A stretch of 7,007 bases of DNA, from NCBI GenBank assembly GCA_934177555.1, contig CAKPPL010000055.1, positions 1-7,007 of the forward strand, given 5' to 3'. The stretch's first letter is position 1; each line of letters starts with the position of its first letter. This stretch comes from an uncultured Clostridia bacterium. Its GTDB lineage: Bacteria > Bacillota > Clostridia > TANB77 > CAG-508. This document shows, piece after piece, positions 6,823 to 7,007 of the stretch. The translations under genes and the position numbers were made by a program. The notes below the pieces were generated by a model. The model was given only the letters and a program-made list of their open reading frames with translations, was not told where the DNA came from and did no database searches.

Positions 6823-7007
6823 TTATAAATTCATAATCTTATATGGTACAACACCATACCACTCTGGTCTATATATCATTAATAATAACCAATACATAAA
6901 AAATCCTGTTGCAAATACAATTTTAAATTCATTTCTATTTTTTTTCATTGCTTTTAGCATATTTGGAATCCAAATAATTTGAAAGATAGAAAAATATGCT
7001 ATAAATC
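6823..7007 (-). CDS. C-terminal fragment of an EpsG/Wzy-like polysaccharide polymerase (5' part outside window)
   Basis: The frame is open from the right edge to a TAA at 6825-6823 and gives 60 residues. It reads a hydrophobic stretch YFSIFQIIWIPN, a basic loop LKAMKKNRNEFK, a second membrane segment of about 17 residues (VFATGFFMYWLLLMIYR), then EWYGVVPYKIMNL at the end. Isoleucine/proline followed by a basic loop, a last membrane helix and a terminal 'GVVPY' is the layout at the C-terminus of EpsG-family proteins, the membrane proteins that polymerise exopolysaccharide repeat units in Bacillus and relatives. The neighbours (pyruvyl transferase, flippase) fit. Only the tail is visible, so membrane protein is sure but the EpsG assignment is moderate. 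Confidence 0.68.
   Translation of the reverse strand, partial: FIAYFSIFQIIWIPNMLKAMKKNRNEFKIVFATGFFMYWLLLMIYRPEWYGVVPYKIMNL

Noticed and set aside
6814..6823. Perfect 10-base palindrome AAAGTACTTT after the EpsG-like gene
   Set aside because: A stem of five mostly A-T pairs without a loop is too weak for a terminator or a convincing operator, and such palindromes are expected by chance in this composition.
1..7007. Mobile elements, CRISPR arrays, tRNA or rRNA genes
   Set aside because: No transposase-like frame, spaced direct repeats, inverted terminal repeats or structured RNA signature was seen; A/T-only runs are compositional.

Overview
The window is very AT-rich. The genes run back to back on the minus strand, have AAAGGA/AGGTGA-type ribosome binding sites and use TTG starts twice. 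This points to a low-GC Gram-positive bacterium (Firmicutes/Bacillota). A C-terminal dockerin-type module preceded by Ig-like modules suggests a gut or rumen member of the Clostridia, but that placement is inference; no rRNA or other marker gene is present.

All genes lie on the minus strand, so transcription reads from position 7007 down to 1. In that order: (1) the last 60 codons of a membrane protein resembling the C-terminus of EpsG/Wzy-type polysaccharide polymerases (6823-7007, partial); (2) a polysaccharide pyruvyl-transferase family protein (5649-6791); (3) a two-[4Fe-4S] ferredoxin-type protein of the FrhB/FdhB ('coenzyme F420 hydrogenase beta subunit') family (4456-5637); (4) a Wzx-type oligosaccharide flippase (3031-4446); (5) a large membrane-anchored or secreted clan GH-A glycoside hydrolase with an accessory helical region, two Ig-like modules and a dockerin-like C-terminus (2977 to beyond position 1). 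The last gene is open from its start to the window edge and covers the whole left 3 kb. The longest gap between genes is 53 bases, so there is no large non-coding stretch.

Together this reads as the downstream end of an exopolysaccharide/capsule locus. Lipid-linked repeat units would be modified in the cytoplasm (pyruvyl transferase, Fe-S oxidoreductase-like protein), exported by the flippase and polymerised outside by the EpsG/Wzy-like protein. The glycosidase would then act outside the membrane on the polymer or on another glycan. Genes 1-4 have gaps of 9-31 bases, and twice the ribosome binding site overlaps the preceding stop codon, which indicates one operon with translational coupling. 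The glycosidase follows after 53 bases and has its own good sigma-A-like promoter embedded in the end of the flippase gene.

The points most worth a second look are the GH-A glycosidase with a dockerin-like tail at the end of an EPS operon (compare PslG of the Pseudomonas Psl locus), the pyruvyl-transferase/FrhB-like pair of unknown chemistry, and the one-residue-expanded second calcium loop of the dockerin-like module.
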